Of a stretch of 64,000 bases of DNA, positions 9,041-19,919 are shown piece by piece. Both the position numbers and the translations under genes were made by a program. Source of the DNA: Diphasiastrum complanatum (lineage: Eukaryota > Streptophyta > Lycopodiopsida > Lycopodiales > Lycopodiaceae); contig CM055095.1 of NCBI GenBank assembly GCA_029204225.1, positions 25,154,503-25,218,502 on the forward strand, written 5' to 3'. Each line of letters opens with the position of its first letter. Position 1 is the stretch's first letter. Below the pieces are notes generated by a model, which was not told the origin of the DNA, ran no database searches, and worked only from the letters and a program-made list of their open reading frames with translations.

Positions 9041-10593
9041 TCAATGCTCTGGCTCTGACTCAGACGAATGCTCTGGAGACAACTCAGGGCCTCGAGCTGA
9101 CTCTCGCAGCCGATATCTCTGCCTGTCTGGAACTGGCATGGGCTGTGTGTCCGAGGAGGAGGACTCATCACTAGCATCATCCCAGTCTGCCTCCGCATCA
9201 GCCCCCAAGCAGGCCAAACCAACAACACCTGCTCCAACTGGCTGTGATACTGCACCTCTACCTGTACCTGGAGCCCTACGTGGTCGTCCTCTCCTCCCTG
9301 GCAGTTTCTGTGCCTTGCCTTTCTTGTTCGGTGCACCCTTGGGCCTTCCTGGTCTCTTGCGGACAAGAGGAGCTGTCAATGCCTCGTCACCCCCATGCAA
9401 ATCACCTGGCTGGCTAGGCTAGGCCCAAACTGAGGCCGGCTGGGATAGGGAAGCAAAAGAGGGAACTCCCTGTGCACCTGAGCGAGGAGGATGAGCTCGT
9501 GGAGTGTGTGCCCGTGGGGCTGTTGCAGGTGGAGGAACTGGCTGTGCAAGAGGCGAGTACAGCGGCGATATGTACTGAAAGGGGCGCTGCGGTGACCGGT
9601 ATTGGTACATCCCGGGTGCTGCCAAAGGGGGGGCTAGTGGAGTGGGTGCTACCAAAGGATGAGGATGTGGAGTGGGTGCTACCACTGGAGGAGCAGCTGG
9701 AGGAGCCACTGTGGATGTGGGCGCTGCGAGAGAAAACCTGGGCACAGATGGTGGCCTGCCATGGAGACCTGGTGCTGCAGAAGTGGACGGCGATGGAGGG
9801 GCTATAGGCCTGAATGGCATCGGTGGCACTGGAGGAGCTGTGCGACGCACATACACCCTCTGAGGAGCTGGAGGAACTGTAGGCACCTCATGCGGCTGCT
9901 CTGGCTGAGACTCTGTGTATGGCATGCTGGCAAGAGATGAAGGGGGTGCCTTGACACTCGGCATCTGCTGGGCCTCTGAATCCAATGTGGCAACCAAGTC
10001 GTCCACCTGGGCATCTGAATACAAATGCTCTGGACTCTGGGACTCATCCTGTGCACCAGCCTCTAAATCATCCTGTGCACCAACCTCTGAATCATCCTGT
10101 GCACCAACCCCTGAATCAACTCGAGCCTCATCCCGTGCCTCATCATGTGCACCTTGTAGACCCTACATGGCCTCCCAATCTGTGCAATCAAAGTCATCTG
10201 GTGCCTCCTCTGGTGTGCTATCGTAGTAACGGCCATGACTCTGTACTGCACGCATCCAAACATCTGCCGGACCGGCATCTAAATCACTCTGCCCTCTATC
10301 AAGAGCCTCCTCCATCATGTCGGCATAGGTAGGTATGCCACTGGCCCCCCCCGTGTGCCCTGCCTGTCTCCCGGTATAACCTGTGCCATGCGTCCCACCT
10401 CTGCCACGTGATGCACCTGTGACCCCTGCCCGTGGCGTGTGCCCTGCACTTGTATCATCTGCCTCATCCCTCTCTGATCTGGCAAACACAACCCGAATGG
10501 GCTCATCCTCATCATGCTCATCCTCTGACACTGGCTCATCTGCCTCATACAATGGGGGCTCTCTGTGCTCAAGCCCAAGCTCTCTCTCTCTCT
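9041..10593 (-). pseudogene. hAT ORF2, arm B (two nonsense mutations)
   Basis: Minus-strand counterpart of the arm A proline-rich/AT-hook ORF. It is broken by TAG stops at 10163-10165 and 9419-9421. Both lie where arm A has CAG glutamine codons, so both look like C-to-T changes. AT-hook motifs (KRPGRPKG, GRRGRPRR) remain downstream of the second stop. It carries an extra block with VVAPTPHPHPLVAPTPL not in arm A, from repeat expansion in the proline-rich part. As in arm A, the frame opens inside the GA tract that ends the transposase. Confidence 0.75.
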
Positions 10594-13388
10594 CTCTCTC
10601 TCATCTCGGCAAGCTCCCTCTCTCTCTCTGCCATCAACTGTGTGCCCAGGTCATCTGCAGGCATGGGATGGGTGGTGTCCGTAGGCAAGTCAACCTGGCG
10701 CTCCAAATAAGATATCTTCGTCTGCAAGGTTTAAAATTTGCATGTCAGAGAGACAACTTTATGAAGAAATGAAACCAACGTACTAGGAGTCAACCAACAT
10801 GCTATGGGAGAATAGCTAATCACCTGCAATGCGCTGGCGAGACGTGCGTTGGTGCTACAGAACACCAATCGCTTTAACTGACTCACTGACAACCGGTTTC
10901 TTCTCCTCGTGTGAATCAGTGCCCATGTGCTCCAATTACGCTCACACACGGAGGCAGCGCAGTTCTGTGGTACGTGCAATGAAATGCTTCAGCACATGTG
11001 CATGGGTGGAAGGTCAACGAAACACAGCAATGGAGGATGAAATGAGATGCATACCTGAGAAAGGACACGCAGTGCAAGACGCTGTATGGATGGATAGATG
11101 CTACCGAACATGGTCCACCAGGTAATGGGAAGTTGCCTCCTCTCTGGATCCTGAGCAGCCGGGTGGCCGAACGTGCCCATGCCAAAACGAAATGCAGCGA
11201 GCTCCTCCATGAGCCTGATAGGATCCAAACCTATGTGTGGACCCACCCTGTGATTGTACTGAAGCCAATCAGCCTCGAGCTCCCTGTCTGCGATCTGTGT
11301 CGGAGAGAGGAAGAGGGGATGCAGCATGTGTGCAACGTTGTGGATACTCCTGTGGAAGTAGTTCCACCGCGTCTCCCATATGAACTTCAGCTTTGTCATC
11401 CTGCAGGTGAGAGGCATGTGGTTTAGGGCATTACGAAAAAACTTAACACTGACAGAAAAACAAACTAGCAATTACTAAAAAGATAAAGGCCAATTACATT
11501 ACTATACTGCTTACCTCTCTGGCTGCAAGATGGGCAGCTGCAGGAACTGTCCAATTCGGTCCATGAGCTCATATACAAGTCCAAGTGTCGACCCCTCGCT
11601 GTCAGCCATGCGGAGCACAATGTAGAGTGGTCGAAGCAGTCTTGACAATGTTTGTGCATCCCTCCAGAACTGGTCTCCCCTCATCGTGGAAGAAAAGTGC
11701 TCCCCATCCTCAGTGTGCTGAAACGTACTGGCACGCCAAAGATCACTGGCAACCATCTGTAGAAGCTGCGCCCTACACCTGATCAGACGGTCGATGACCA
11801 CCAAGTCAAATGCAAAGCGTGTGGGGGCTGGCTTACGGAGGTCCAGATGGCTGAACACCCGGATAATGGCAAGAACACGCCTCTTTCTGGTGACAAAAGT
11901 CACCAGGAAGAGGGCCTCACGGACGATGGCTCTAACCCAGGGAAGTGCACCTATGTCCCCCATGAGAAGGTCTATGCCGTGCGCCGCACAGGGGGTATGG
12001 ACGATGTGAGGGAACTCGGCCTCTAGTAGGACACCCATCTGAACACAGTTGGTGGCATTATCCGTCACCACTGTAACGACATGCTGGGGGCCTATGGACA
12101 GTATGGAAGATCGTACATGAAATCTGCAGATATGACTCTCCCCCCCCCTACTGCAATCCACGGCTCTCAAAAACTGTGTACCCATGCAGCTGGAGACCAA
12201 GATGTTGAGGATTGGCCTCCTCCTGACATCAGTCCAGCCATCGGACATGATGCTACATCCATATGTGGCCCAGTGGCGGCGTAGAGGCTCCATCTCTCTA
12301 GACAAGGACTCAACCCTATCTCTCAGCATGTGTGTGCGGACAACCTCCAAATCAGGGAATCTCCAGCCAGGGCTGACAGACTGTGCAAGACGGAATGCCC
12401 TTCTGAAGGGCTCAGAATCGGTGATGGCAAAAGGTAGGTTCAGCTCGTAAATCAAACTGGCCACGGTCTGTGTGGCCTCTCTGTCCATGTGTGGCTGATG
12501 CGCGCCACGAATGGTCTGCTGCACAAGGGCTCTACCTGGTGGGCGACGGGTGGTGGACCTCCAGCACGGTGCACCAACCGTGACGGGAATGGATGATGAC
12601 GCGACATGTTGGGCACTGGTGGATGCATTGGCTGTAGACGTGGAATGGGGAGAGTGGGATGCACTGGCAGGGATGGGTGCAACAGCATAGGTGGGGTGCA
12701 CTGGTGGAGGGGCAACATCTGGCATGGGGTACGAAAACTGTTGGCTGAGGAGGTCATCCGGATGGGAAGGGAAGGAAGAAGGGATCTCTTCCACATCCTC
12801 GAAGGCCTCAACAATAGCATCCTGGGCCTGCTCCGGTGGCGGAGAGTCCATGAGAAAGTTGTAAACCGGGCGTGTGCGAGCAACAGGACGTGGAGGTGGA
12901 ACCGCAGTGGCAACTGGCGGACGCGATGGGACGGGATCCACCGGAATTTGGGCAGATGGGGGTGCGTGAGGCGGAATTGTCTGAAGGGGATGAGGGGCAA
13001 AGGGACTGGACGAGGATGCACTCCCTCTCCTCGTGCATGCCAGCCAAGCAAGCAGCAACTCTGGGTCAGCCACATAAGGAGCGGTGCAAAATCGGAGAAT
13101 GCCCTCCGAAATGGTGTTCTCCCCCGCCACGAGCCGCGGCCCGTAGGTGTCCAGTAGTCGTTGCCTATCAGGGACGGTCATGCTGCCACAAGGGGCAGCA
13201 TTCAAGGTGGCACCATTTTTGGCGCGTGCACCGAGTAGATGGCCTTTAAGGCGAGTGAGGGATGCAGCAAATTTGACGAGATAGTATCGGCAACACACGA
13301 TCTTCTGTCCGGTCTTGTTGGACTTGTCGGCAACCCGCCTGACAATGTCTATCTCGTCCCACAGACCGGAAAGGTCGGATTGCACCAT
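10569..13388 (-). pseudogene. hAT transposase, arm B (decayed)
   Basis: Minus-strand counterpart of the arm A transposase with the same exon plan: 13388-11515, 11400-11055, 10964-10824 and 10721-10569. Exon 2 is exactly the same length as in arm A (346 bases); exon 3 is 21 bases shorter, in frame. Lesions: the second cysteine of the BED finger is Tyr (CRYY instead of CRYC). Near 12107-12150 a longer G run and a small deletion change the frame and restore it, replacing the segment just after DCSRGG. The frame can still be read, but loss of a zinc ligand and the scrambled core segment suggest an inactive protein. Confidence 0.75.
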
Positions 13389-13707
13389 TGCAATGGAGAA
13401 AACTAGGGAAAAAATGCAGATGAAGCTAAAGTTGCAAGGATGGAACGCTGGAAAAAAAACAGCAGGGTACACTGTGTGAGAGACGCTGAAAATGGGCGAA
13501 GGCAGGTTCTTGCAAATCAGATGCAAGGCAGGGCGGTCTGTGGGCGAAGGGCGACGCAAATCAGACGCAAGGCAGGGAAGGCAGGGCAGCAAAACCAGTA
13601 GCGAAGGCAGGGCAACGATGGCTGGAAAAAAACTGGGAGAGAAGAAGCGAGGGGGGCGGGTAGATTAGGTTTAAAAAAAATTGAAAAAATATTAAATATT
13701 AATTAAT

Positions 13708-13803
13708 ATATTATGGTATCGCAGGTACGATCATGGTACCGCGGTACCAGTACGGTCCCGCGGTACCAGGATCCGCGGTACCCAGTACCGCGGGACCTAT
13801 GAT
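13708..13803. repeat. Right outer terminal inverted repeat of the hAT composite
   Basis: Reverse complement of the left outer end, with GGTACCGCGG-type palindromes and a terminus ending ...CGCGGGACCTATGAT. The gypsy LTR begins only 36 bases further on. Confidence 0.8.
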
Positions 13804-13839
13804 AGGATCTATCGGTTTAATAGTTTTCAAGAGAAAGCC

Positions 13840-14088
13840 TATAACCTTCTCATTTCAGAAATTCTTTTCGCAAAAGTTCTTTATTTATGTTTTCCTTATT
13901 TTTAGATACTGGTAAACTGTTTTGTATGACAGGATCAAAGGTTGTCCTTGCCCGGGGAAATCTTTGTCTAGTGAGACTTGGCCTAGTACATTTCATTTTT
14001 AAGAGGCCTATGTTCTAAGTTAAGGGCCTAAGGCCATTAAATGTCTAAATTCAATGTACCTTCACCTAATGGTTGGTGAGACAAGTAG

Positions 14089-14132
<44 letters not shown>

Positions 14133-14538
14133 AAGGAGGAGAGCTATTGCATGCAGCCACTATCCTCCTCTTGGTTCCACGCCCTACTCCACTATAAAGA
14201 GGAGTGCATTTGGCTTGGGAAGGGATCCTTGTCTTCTCTTGGCCAAAAGCAGGCTGCTGATAATTACTGATGTTAGATTACCATTTTTGGACAGATTTGC
14301 ATTGTATCAGCTGAGAAATGCCCGGATGCTTGCCTTGTAATAACATCCCAGATTGGGGAGGGCGCCCATTCTGCCCTCAATGCTGAGCACTTTCTTTTGG
14401 TTGCATGATGCTAATTCTTATTGCATGTAACTACTTGCATGTGTAATTACTGGATAGATAGCATTCCTATCTCTGTGTGCATGTGTTTGCATTCTATTTC
14501 CGGAAGCAAAAACAGCCATGCATGTCAATTTATCATCA
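13840..14538 (+). repeat. 5' LTR of gypsy element (shortened)
   Basis: About 700 bases against 1098 in the 3' LTR. It lacks the segment corresponding to about 19518-19762 and has one copy of a unit that is present three times in the other LTR. It contains a TC microsatellite at about 14092-14130. The first bases are mutated (TATAACC instead of TGTAACC). Confidence 0.8.
14092..14130. repeat. (TC)n microsatellite in 5' LTR
   Basis: About 39 bases of TC. The homologous tract in the 3' LTR is longer (about 19866-19917), so it has changed length since insertion. Confidence 0.9.
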
Positions 14539-14559
14539 CCGAGAAGGCCCGCATTCGTT

Positions 14560-14911
14560 TTGCCTCCCAAATCACGAAGCAGCACAGACTTGATCTTCAT
14601 TCAAACGACAAATCAAGAATCACTTCTTGCCTAAAGATTTTGAACAAGATATCCTTGTTAAGTGGGACATCTTCTGTCAATTCCGGGAAGAGTCAGTCAA
14701 GCAATACGTAGATCATTTTTGGGGAATTCTTCTCCAAGTTCAGACTTTCGAGCAGAAGGACCCCAAGGAGCAGCAACGTAAATTTTTCGCTGGTTTGAGG
14801 CATTCTATTCAAGACGAGGTAAACATTGCAAACCCTCAATCCTTAGAGGATGCGATCTCTTTAGCTGGAAAGGTTGAAATGAAGTTACTTAGGGGGAAAA
14901 GTGGAAAATAG
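14560..14911 (+). pseudogene. Gypsy gag remnant
   Basis: Frame at 14627-14911 with FCQFREESVKQYVDHF and KFFAGLRHSIQDEV resembles the Retrotrans_gag capsid segment. The stop at 14909-14911 and A-rich sequence after it remove the rest. The N-terminal part lies in another frame upstream. Capsid would package element RNA in an intact relative. Confidence 0.7.
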
Positions 14912-15239
14912 TAGATAAAAGAGAGGAAAAGAATAAAAAAAGAGTTTTGGAAGAACAAGGGAGTAGTGACGTAAAAAAGAAAAAGTTTAAGCAACTTTCT
15001 AAGGAAGAGAAAGAAAAATGCAATCTTGGGCATTCCATGGCGACATGCAATTAAGCCTGTGGTGGACTATGATCAACATACCTTCTCTTTTCTACATGTC
15101 GGGAGGTGAAAATCAAAGCAAATCGCAGCGGTGAGACCATTCAGATCAACAAGGCAGTTAAGGGAGGTATGGAAACCTATATTTTATTTTTTTGTGAGCA
15201 GCAACAAGTAGAGCATTGTGAAGATAAGGAAAGACATGC

Positions 15240-15462
15240 GTTTTTGGAAAAGTATGCTCATTGTTTTGCTCAGAGCATCCTGAAGATCACAAGATTGACA
15301 TTATCCCAGGAAGTTCTCCTCCATGCAAACCTCCCTACCGATCCAGCTTTGCTCAACAAGAAGAGATCTTCAAACAAGTGCAAGACCTTTTGGAAAAGGG
15401 TCTCATTCAGCCCAACAACTCTCCTTTTTCTTCACCTGGTATTCTTGTTTCCTACACTCCTT
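15240..15462 (+). pseudogene. Gypsy reverse transcriptase, N-terminal piece
   Basis: Contains HKIDIIPGSSPPCKPPYRSS and LLEKGLIQPNNSPFSSPGIL, the conserved start of Ty3/gypsy reverse transcriptases. The expected continuation (CVDYRALN) is found only after 16.87 kb, because copia sequence intervenes. Confidence 0.85.
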
Positions 15463-16868
15463 ACAGCACGAAGAAATTTGTTCATCTTGGTGACAATACT
15501 ACTCACACTATTAAAGGTGAAGGTACTGTAAGGTTGCGATTCGAGCATGTTCAATTCAAATTACTATCAAAGGTTTTATATGTTCCTAAACTCTCTACAA
15601 ATGTGTTATCAGTGAGTAGAATTACAGATTTAGATCATAAGGTAGAATTCAAATCTGATCAATGCAGACTTATTGATAGGAGTGATAAGACCCTTGCACT
15701 CGACAAGAGGCAAGGTTACTTATATAGATTGGCACACTGTTATTCTGAGTCTAGTCAAGCCTTGAAAACCTCTATTCTAGTCAATAAAGCATTACTATGA
15801 CATCATCGCTTAGTACACGTGAATCAAGCATCTATTTTGAACATGACCAGACAATCCATGGTTCTTGATCTCGACTATCCTTCTAATAAGGTCGATCTCC
15901 CTGTCTGTCATAGCTGCATTTTTGGAAAGCAGACTAGGTTTCCTTTTAGATCAAACCATATGCATGCAGCAAAAGGTCTGTTAGATGTTGCTCATACAGA
16001 TATATGTGGACCTATGCAAACTCCTTCATTGCTAGATGCAAAGCACTTCATTACCTTTATTGACGAATTCTCCAAAAGAACAGTTGTTTATTTCATTAAA
16101 CAGAAATCAGAGGCTTTCATCAAATTCAGACAATTCAAACAGCATGCTGAGAATCAAATTGGCAAACGAATCAAAGCACTGAGGTCAGATAACGGGGGGG
16201 AATACATCTCGAATGAATTCAAGGACTAATTCCTTAACAACGACATTGAGCAACAATACATCACTTCCTATTCGCCTCAGTCAAATGGTCTTGGTGAGAG
16301 AAAGAACAGAACCTTAGTTGAATCAGCAAAGTGCATGTTATCACATGTGACACTTCCAAAGTCCTTCTGGGCTGAAGCTGTTTCAACAGCAACCTATTTT
16401 CTGAACAGATGTTCTACTAAAGACCTCTCAAACAAAACACCATTCGACGTTTGGACAGGTACCAAACCTTCTTTATCAAACTTACGAGTTTTTGGATGTA
16501 CTGCTTTTGCACAGATACCTTGTGATCTCAGGAAGAAGCTCGACTTCCAGAGTGTCAAGTGTGTTTTCATTAGCTACACTACTTCAGATCAAGCCTACAA
16601 GTTGTTCGATCCCATCAAGTCAAAGATATTCACTAGCCGGGATGTCATCTTCATCGAAGATCAGTTTCAAGACCTCAAAGGAAAGGGCAGTTCCCATGTA
16701 GCCGACCTATCAGATTCTCCTGACGCTTTGAACTTTCCAGTTTCGCAGGCGACTATTCCCATTAAAGGTCCAAGCTCTTCTACTTCCGATGAACAATGAA
16801 TAAACTGTGGATTAGAAGATAATGATGTTGCAGTTTAGCAACTACAGTATGATAGAAACAATCAACTT
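15463..16868 (+). pseudogene. Copia protease/integrase segment lodged inside gypsy reverse transcriptase
   Basis: Starts near STKKFVHLGDNTTHTIKGEG (copia protease, downstream of the missing catalytic DSGA). It continues through VLYVPKLSTNVLSVSRI, the pre-integrase CHSCIFGKQTRF, and the integrase core (HTDICGPM, then RSDNGGEYIS, then SPQSNGLGERKNRTLVE), and ends with integrase C-terminal LRVFGCTAFAQIP and SRDVIFIE. A stop lies at about 15798 and another at 16227-16229. No LTR, primer site or reverse transcriptase of copia type accompanies it. The gypsy codons on either side appear contiguous without loss. Confidence 0.85.
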
Positions 16869-17155
16869 CATGTATTACCAAGAAAGATGATAGTTTTCAA
16901 ATGTGTGTCGATTATAGAGCACTCAATAAAATTACTATCAAAAACAGATTTCCCATTCCTAGAATTGATGATATTTTTGATAGACCGAGAGGTCTTTTTG
17001 AGTACCTCGTTGTTCCGTTCGGTCTTACAAATGCTCCCGCTACATTTTGTAGGCTCATGGAAAGAGTTTTTAGAGATTTTAGATCTTTCACTGGAATTTT
17101 CTTTGATGATATTTTGATTTTCAGCAAAAGTGAAGAAGAACACTTCAAACACCTT
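16869..17155 (+). pseudogene. Gypsy reverse transcriptase, central piece
   Basis: Resumes with [18 protein letters not shown] and ends with the catalytic box as [10 protein letters not shown] (Tyr replaced by Phe). Between RIDDIFDR and [19 protein letters not shown] about 30 residues of the palm, including the usual first catalytic Asp region, are missing, consistent with an internal deletion of about 100 bases near 16985. Confidence 0.85.
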
Positions 17156-17905
17156 TAGATTGTTCTTGACATTTTAGCACAGCACTCACTTTACATTAAT
17201 GAGAAAAAGAGTGAGTTCTTCTTGAGTGAAATTCACTACCTAGGTCATATCATTTCTGCACAAGGCATTTCCATGGATCCTGAAAAGATAAAAGCTATAT
17301 TAGAATGGCCACCACTTTGAGATGTTCATGATGTAAGATCTTTCTTAGGGCTTTGTTCTTACTATAGAAGATTCATTTTCCATTTTGCACATCTTGCCGC
17401 CCCTTCACATGACTTGACAAGGAAGAAAGTTAAATTTTCTTGGACAAATTCAGTTCAAAAAGCATTTGACTCTCTTAAAAAGGCACTGTCTTCTAAACCT
17501 ATCCTTACAGTACTAGATCTTCGTAAACCATTTTTAGTAGTTGCTGATTCCAGTGGCCATTGTATTGGAGCTGCTTTAATTCAAGAAGGACATGCAGTGG
17601 CTTATGAAAGTTGTCATCTTAAGGATGCTGAGTTACACTATGACATATATGAAAAGGAGCTTTTTGCTATCATTCATACACTCAAAATTTGGAAGCATTA
17701 CCTCTTGTGGAATGAGTTTCTTGTGGAAACAGATCATAAAAGCTTGCAGCATTTCTTGAAACAACCACTTGTTTGTGAAAAGCATATGAATTGGTCAATT
17801 TTCTTGCAAACTTTTCATTTTTAGATTCAGTATACACCAGGGAAAGATAATGTGGTTGCCGATGCTTTATCTCGAAGACCTAGCACAAATGCTATTTCCA
17901 TTCCT
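17156..17905 (+). pseudogene. Gypsy RNase H and connection region
   Basis: Carries LYINEKKSEFFLSEIHYLGHI, RSFLGLCSYYRRFI, then the Ty3-type RNase H (FLVVADSSGHCIGAALIQ, KELFAIIHTLKIWKHYL, TDHKSLQHFL, TPGKDNVVADALSRR). In-frame stops sit at about 17156, 17320 and 17822. Confidence 0.85.
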
Positions 17906-18045
17906 TATCATGATGCATTTGTTGGTATGAAGGATGCTTATCAACAGGATGAAGATTTTGCCGGTATATGGGCAGATTTCCAGCAGGGGAACAGTACATT
18001 GAAGTTTTCTCTTTCTGATGGATTTCTACTTCACAAAGGAAAGCT

Positions 18046-18700
18046 ATGTACTTTAGAAATAAAGTTATAGAGGAATCTCATTGTCCCTCTTATATAGGGC
18101 ATAGAGGCATTTCAGCCAGCATTGAAATGGTTGAAAGGAACTTCTATTGGTCTAAACTGAAGTTTGATGTTAAGGCCTTTGTAAACCAATGTATTACATG
18201 TCAAAAGGTCAAAGTAGATAGACAAAAGACCAAGGGACTACTTATGTCCCTTCCTATTCCAGAAAGTCCTTGGCAAGACATTGCTATGGATTTTATTATA
18301 GGATTGCCAAAAACAAAACAGGGTAATGATGTAATTTGGACAATCGTTGATTGATTTTCCAAGCAAGCTCATTTCATCCCCTGTAAAAAGACTTTAAAAG
18401 CACCCGAAGCTGCAAAACTATTTATCAAGCATATCTTTCCAGCTCACGGCATCCCTAAATCCATTGTTTCGAATAGGGACACCATTTACTAGTAACTTCT
18501 GGCAAGCCTTGTTTGAGAATCTTGGTACTTCCCTAAAATTCTCGTCCCCCTATCATCCTCAAACTGATGGACAATCTGAAATTACAAAACGCACTCTTCT
18601 TGACATCCTTAAGAGCTATGTAGCTGAACAAAAGACGTTATGGGAACAATATCTACCTATGATTGAGTTCGCTTATACAACACCGTTCATTCATCTATAG
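18046..18700 (+). pseudogene. Gypsy integrase
   Basis: HHCC finger (HRGIS... then CITCQKVK), catalytic core with DIAMDFIIGLPK, a second block with FSSPYHPQTDGQSE, and WEQYLPMIEFAY. Interrupted by a stop at 18352-18354 and a frameshift near 18475. Integrase joins element DNA to host DNA in intact relatives. Confidence 0.85.
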
Positions 18701-19353
18701 GCAAGTCTCCCTTTGAGATAATCTATGGAAGGTCTCTTCCAACCCCACTTGTCAAGACTAAGATCTTCGCAGCAGATGAATTTTGTGCAGACCTTCAAAC
18801 TTCCTATGAACAAGTCAAGAAGGCCATTTCAAAAGCTCAAGAAAAACAACGGAAGGCAACAAACAAAAGGCGCAAAAATCTGGCTTTTGAGGAAAACCAA
18901 TGGGTTCTCCTCAAGTTCAACAAGACAAGACTTAAGGAGTTTTCTGGGGAGAAAATCCAGCATATTAAACTTTCACTCAAGTATTATGGACCTTTTCCCA
19001 TTATGAAGAAGCTAAGTGATGTAGCTTACAAGGTGGGTCTTCCTTCCCATTGGAAAAATTCATGATGTTTTCCATATCAGTAATGTCAAGAAATTCCAAG
19101 GACTTGTACCAGTGGATACTATGCAACAAGCACAACCTCAAGTCAAAGATTAAGATGAGATACTCGAACCGGAACAAATATTGTTCCATCGAGTCAAGAA
19201 AAGCAAGAACAACAAGAACATTTTTCACTATCTCCTTAAGTTTAAGAATTATCCTACCACAGATGCAAAGTGGATGCATCAAAATTATTTTATTCAGTAT
19301 CCTCATCTTAAAAGGTTGTATCATGATGCTTTTGTAATTGAGGACAATTAATT
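18701..19353 (+). pseudogene. Gypsy integrase C-terminal part
   Basis: In scattered frames: a GPFPIMKKLSDVAYKV segment and HDVFHISNVKKF, the conserved C-terminal module of plant Ty3/gypsy integrases. No chromodomain is clearly recognisable. The final 200 bases before the polypurine tract have no clear coding signal. Confidence 0.65.
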
Positions 19354-19367
19354 TAGGAGGGAGGAAT
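19354..19367 (+). other. Gypsy polypurine tract
   Basis: TAGGAGGGAGGAAT immediately before the 3' LTR start TGTAACC; the plus-strand primer site. Confidence 0.8.
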
Positions 19368-19861
19368 TGTAACCTTCTCATTTCCGAAATTCTTTTCGCA
19401 AAAGTTATTTATTTATGTTTTCCTTATTTTTAGATACTGGTAAACTGTTCGTTATGACAGGATCAAAGGTTGTCCTCGCCCAGAGAAATCTTCGTCTAGT
19501 GAGACTTGGCCTAGTACGTAGGGTGGACCCCTCTGTGTGCCATGGGTCAGGGAAGGACGCTTCCACTAAGGACAATCACACACCACCATCAGCTTTTTGG
19601 CGAACTATGTACACAGACTGAAAGAGGCCGGCTAGACTGTGTGAGGCTTGTGTGTCCAATTAGTCATGCCAAGAGGGCTATAAGGAAGCACAGGCAATAC
19701 ATGAAGGAATGGCGGTCCTAAGCTAATTGGACCATTAGAATTCTATGTTGTCAAATCATGTGAATTTCATTTTTAAGAGGCCTATGTTCTAAGTTAAGGG
19801 CTTAAGGCCATTAAATGTCTAAATTCAATGTACCTTCACCTAATGGTTGGTGAGACAAGTA

Positions 19862-19919
<58 letters not shown>

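Larger units (their letters stand above)
1436..13803. mobile_element. Composite palindromic hAT transposon (two head-to-head copies)
   Basis: Two arms of about 6.1 kb are inverted copies around a centre near 7571-7672. Arm A has transposase and ORF2 on plus and ORF3 on minus; arm B has the same genes on the opposite strands. Both outer ends read inward as ATCATAGGTCCCGCGG then TACTGGGTACCGCGGAT, and similarity continues for about 80 bases, so the outer ends match each other as terminal inverted repeats. I could not find an 8-bp target duplication next to them (left flank ends ...agttcaa, right flank starts aggatcta). The arms differ by many substitutions and indels, so the palindrome is not a fresh duplication. 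Alternatives are two independent insertions end to end, or a sister-strand fusion of one element. Confidence 0.85.

Noticed and set aside
11511-13592. Extension of the arm B transposase upstream of 13388 to 13592
   Set aside because: The extra N-terminal codons are open only in arm B; arm A has stops there and both arms share the ATG at the chosen start.
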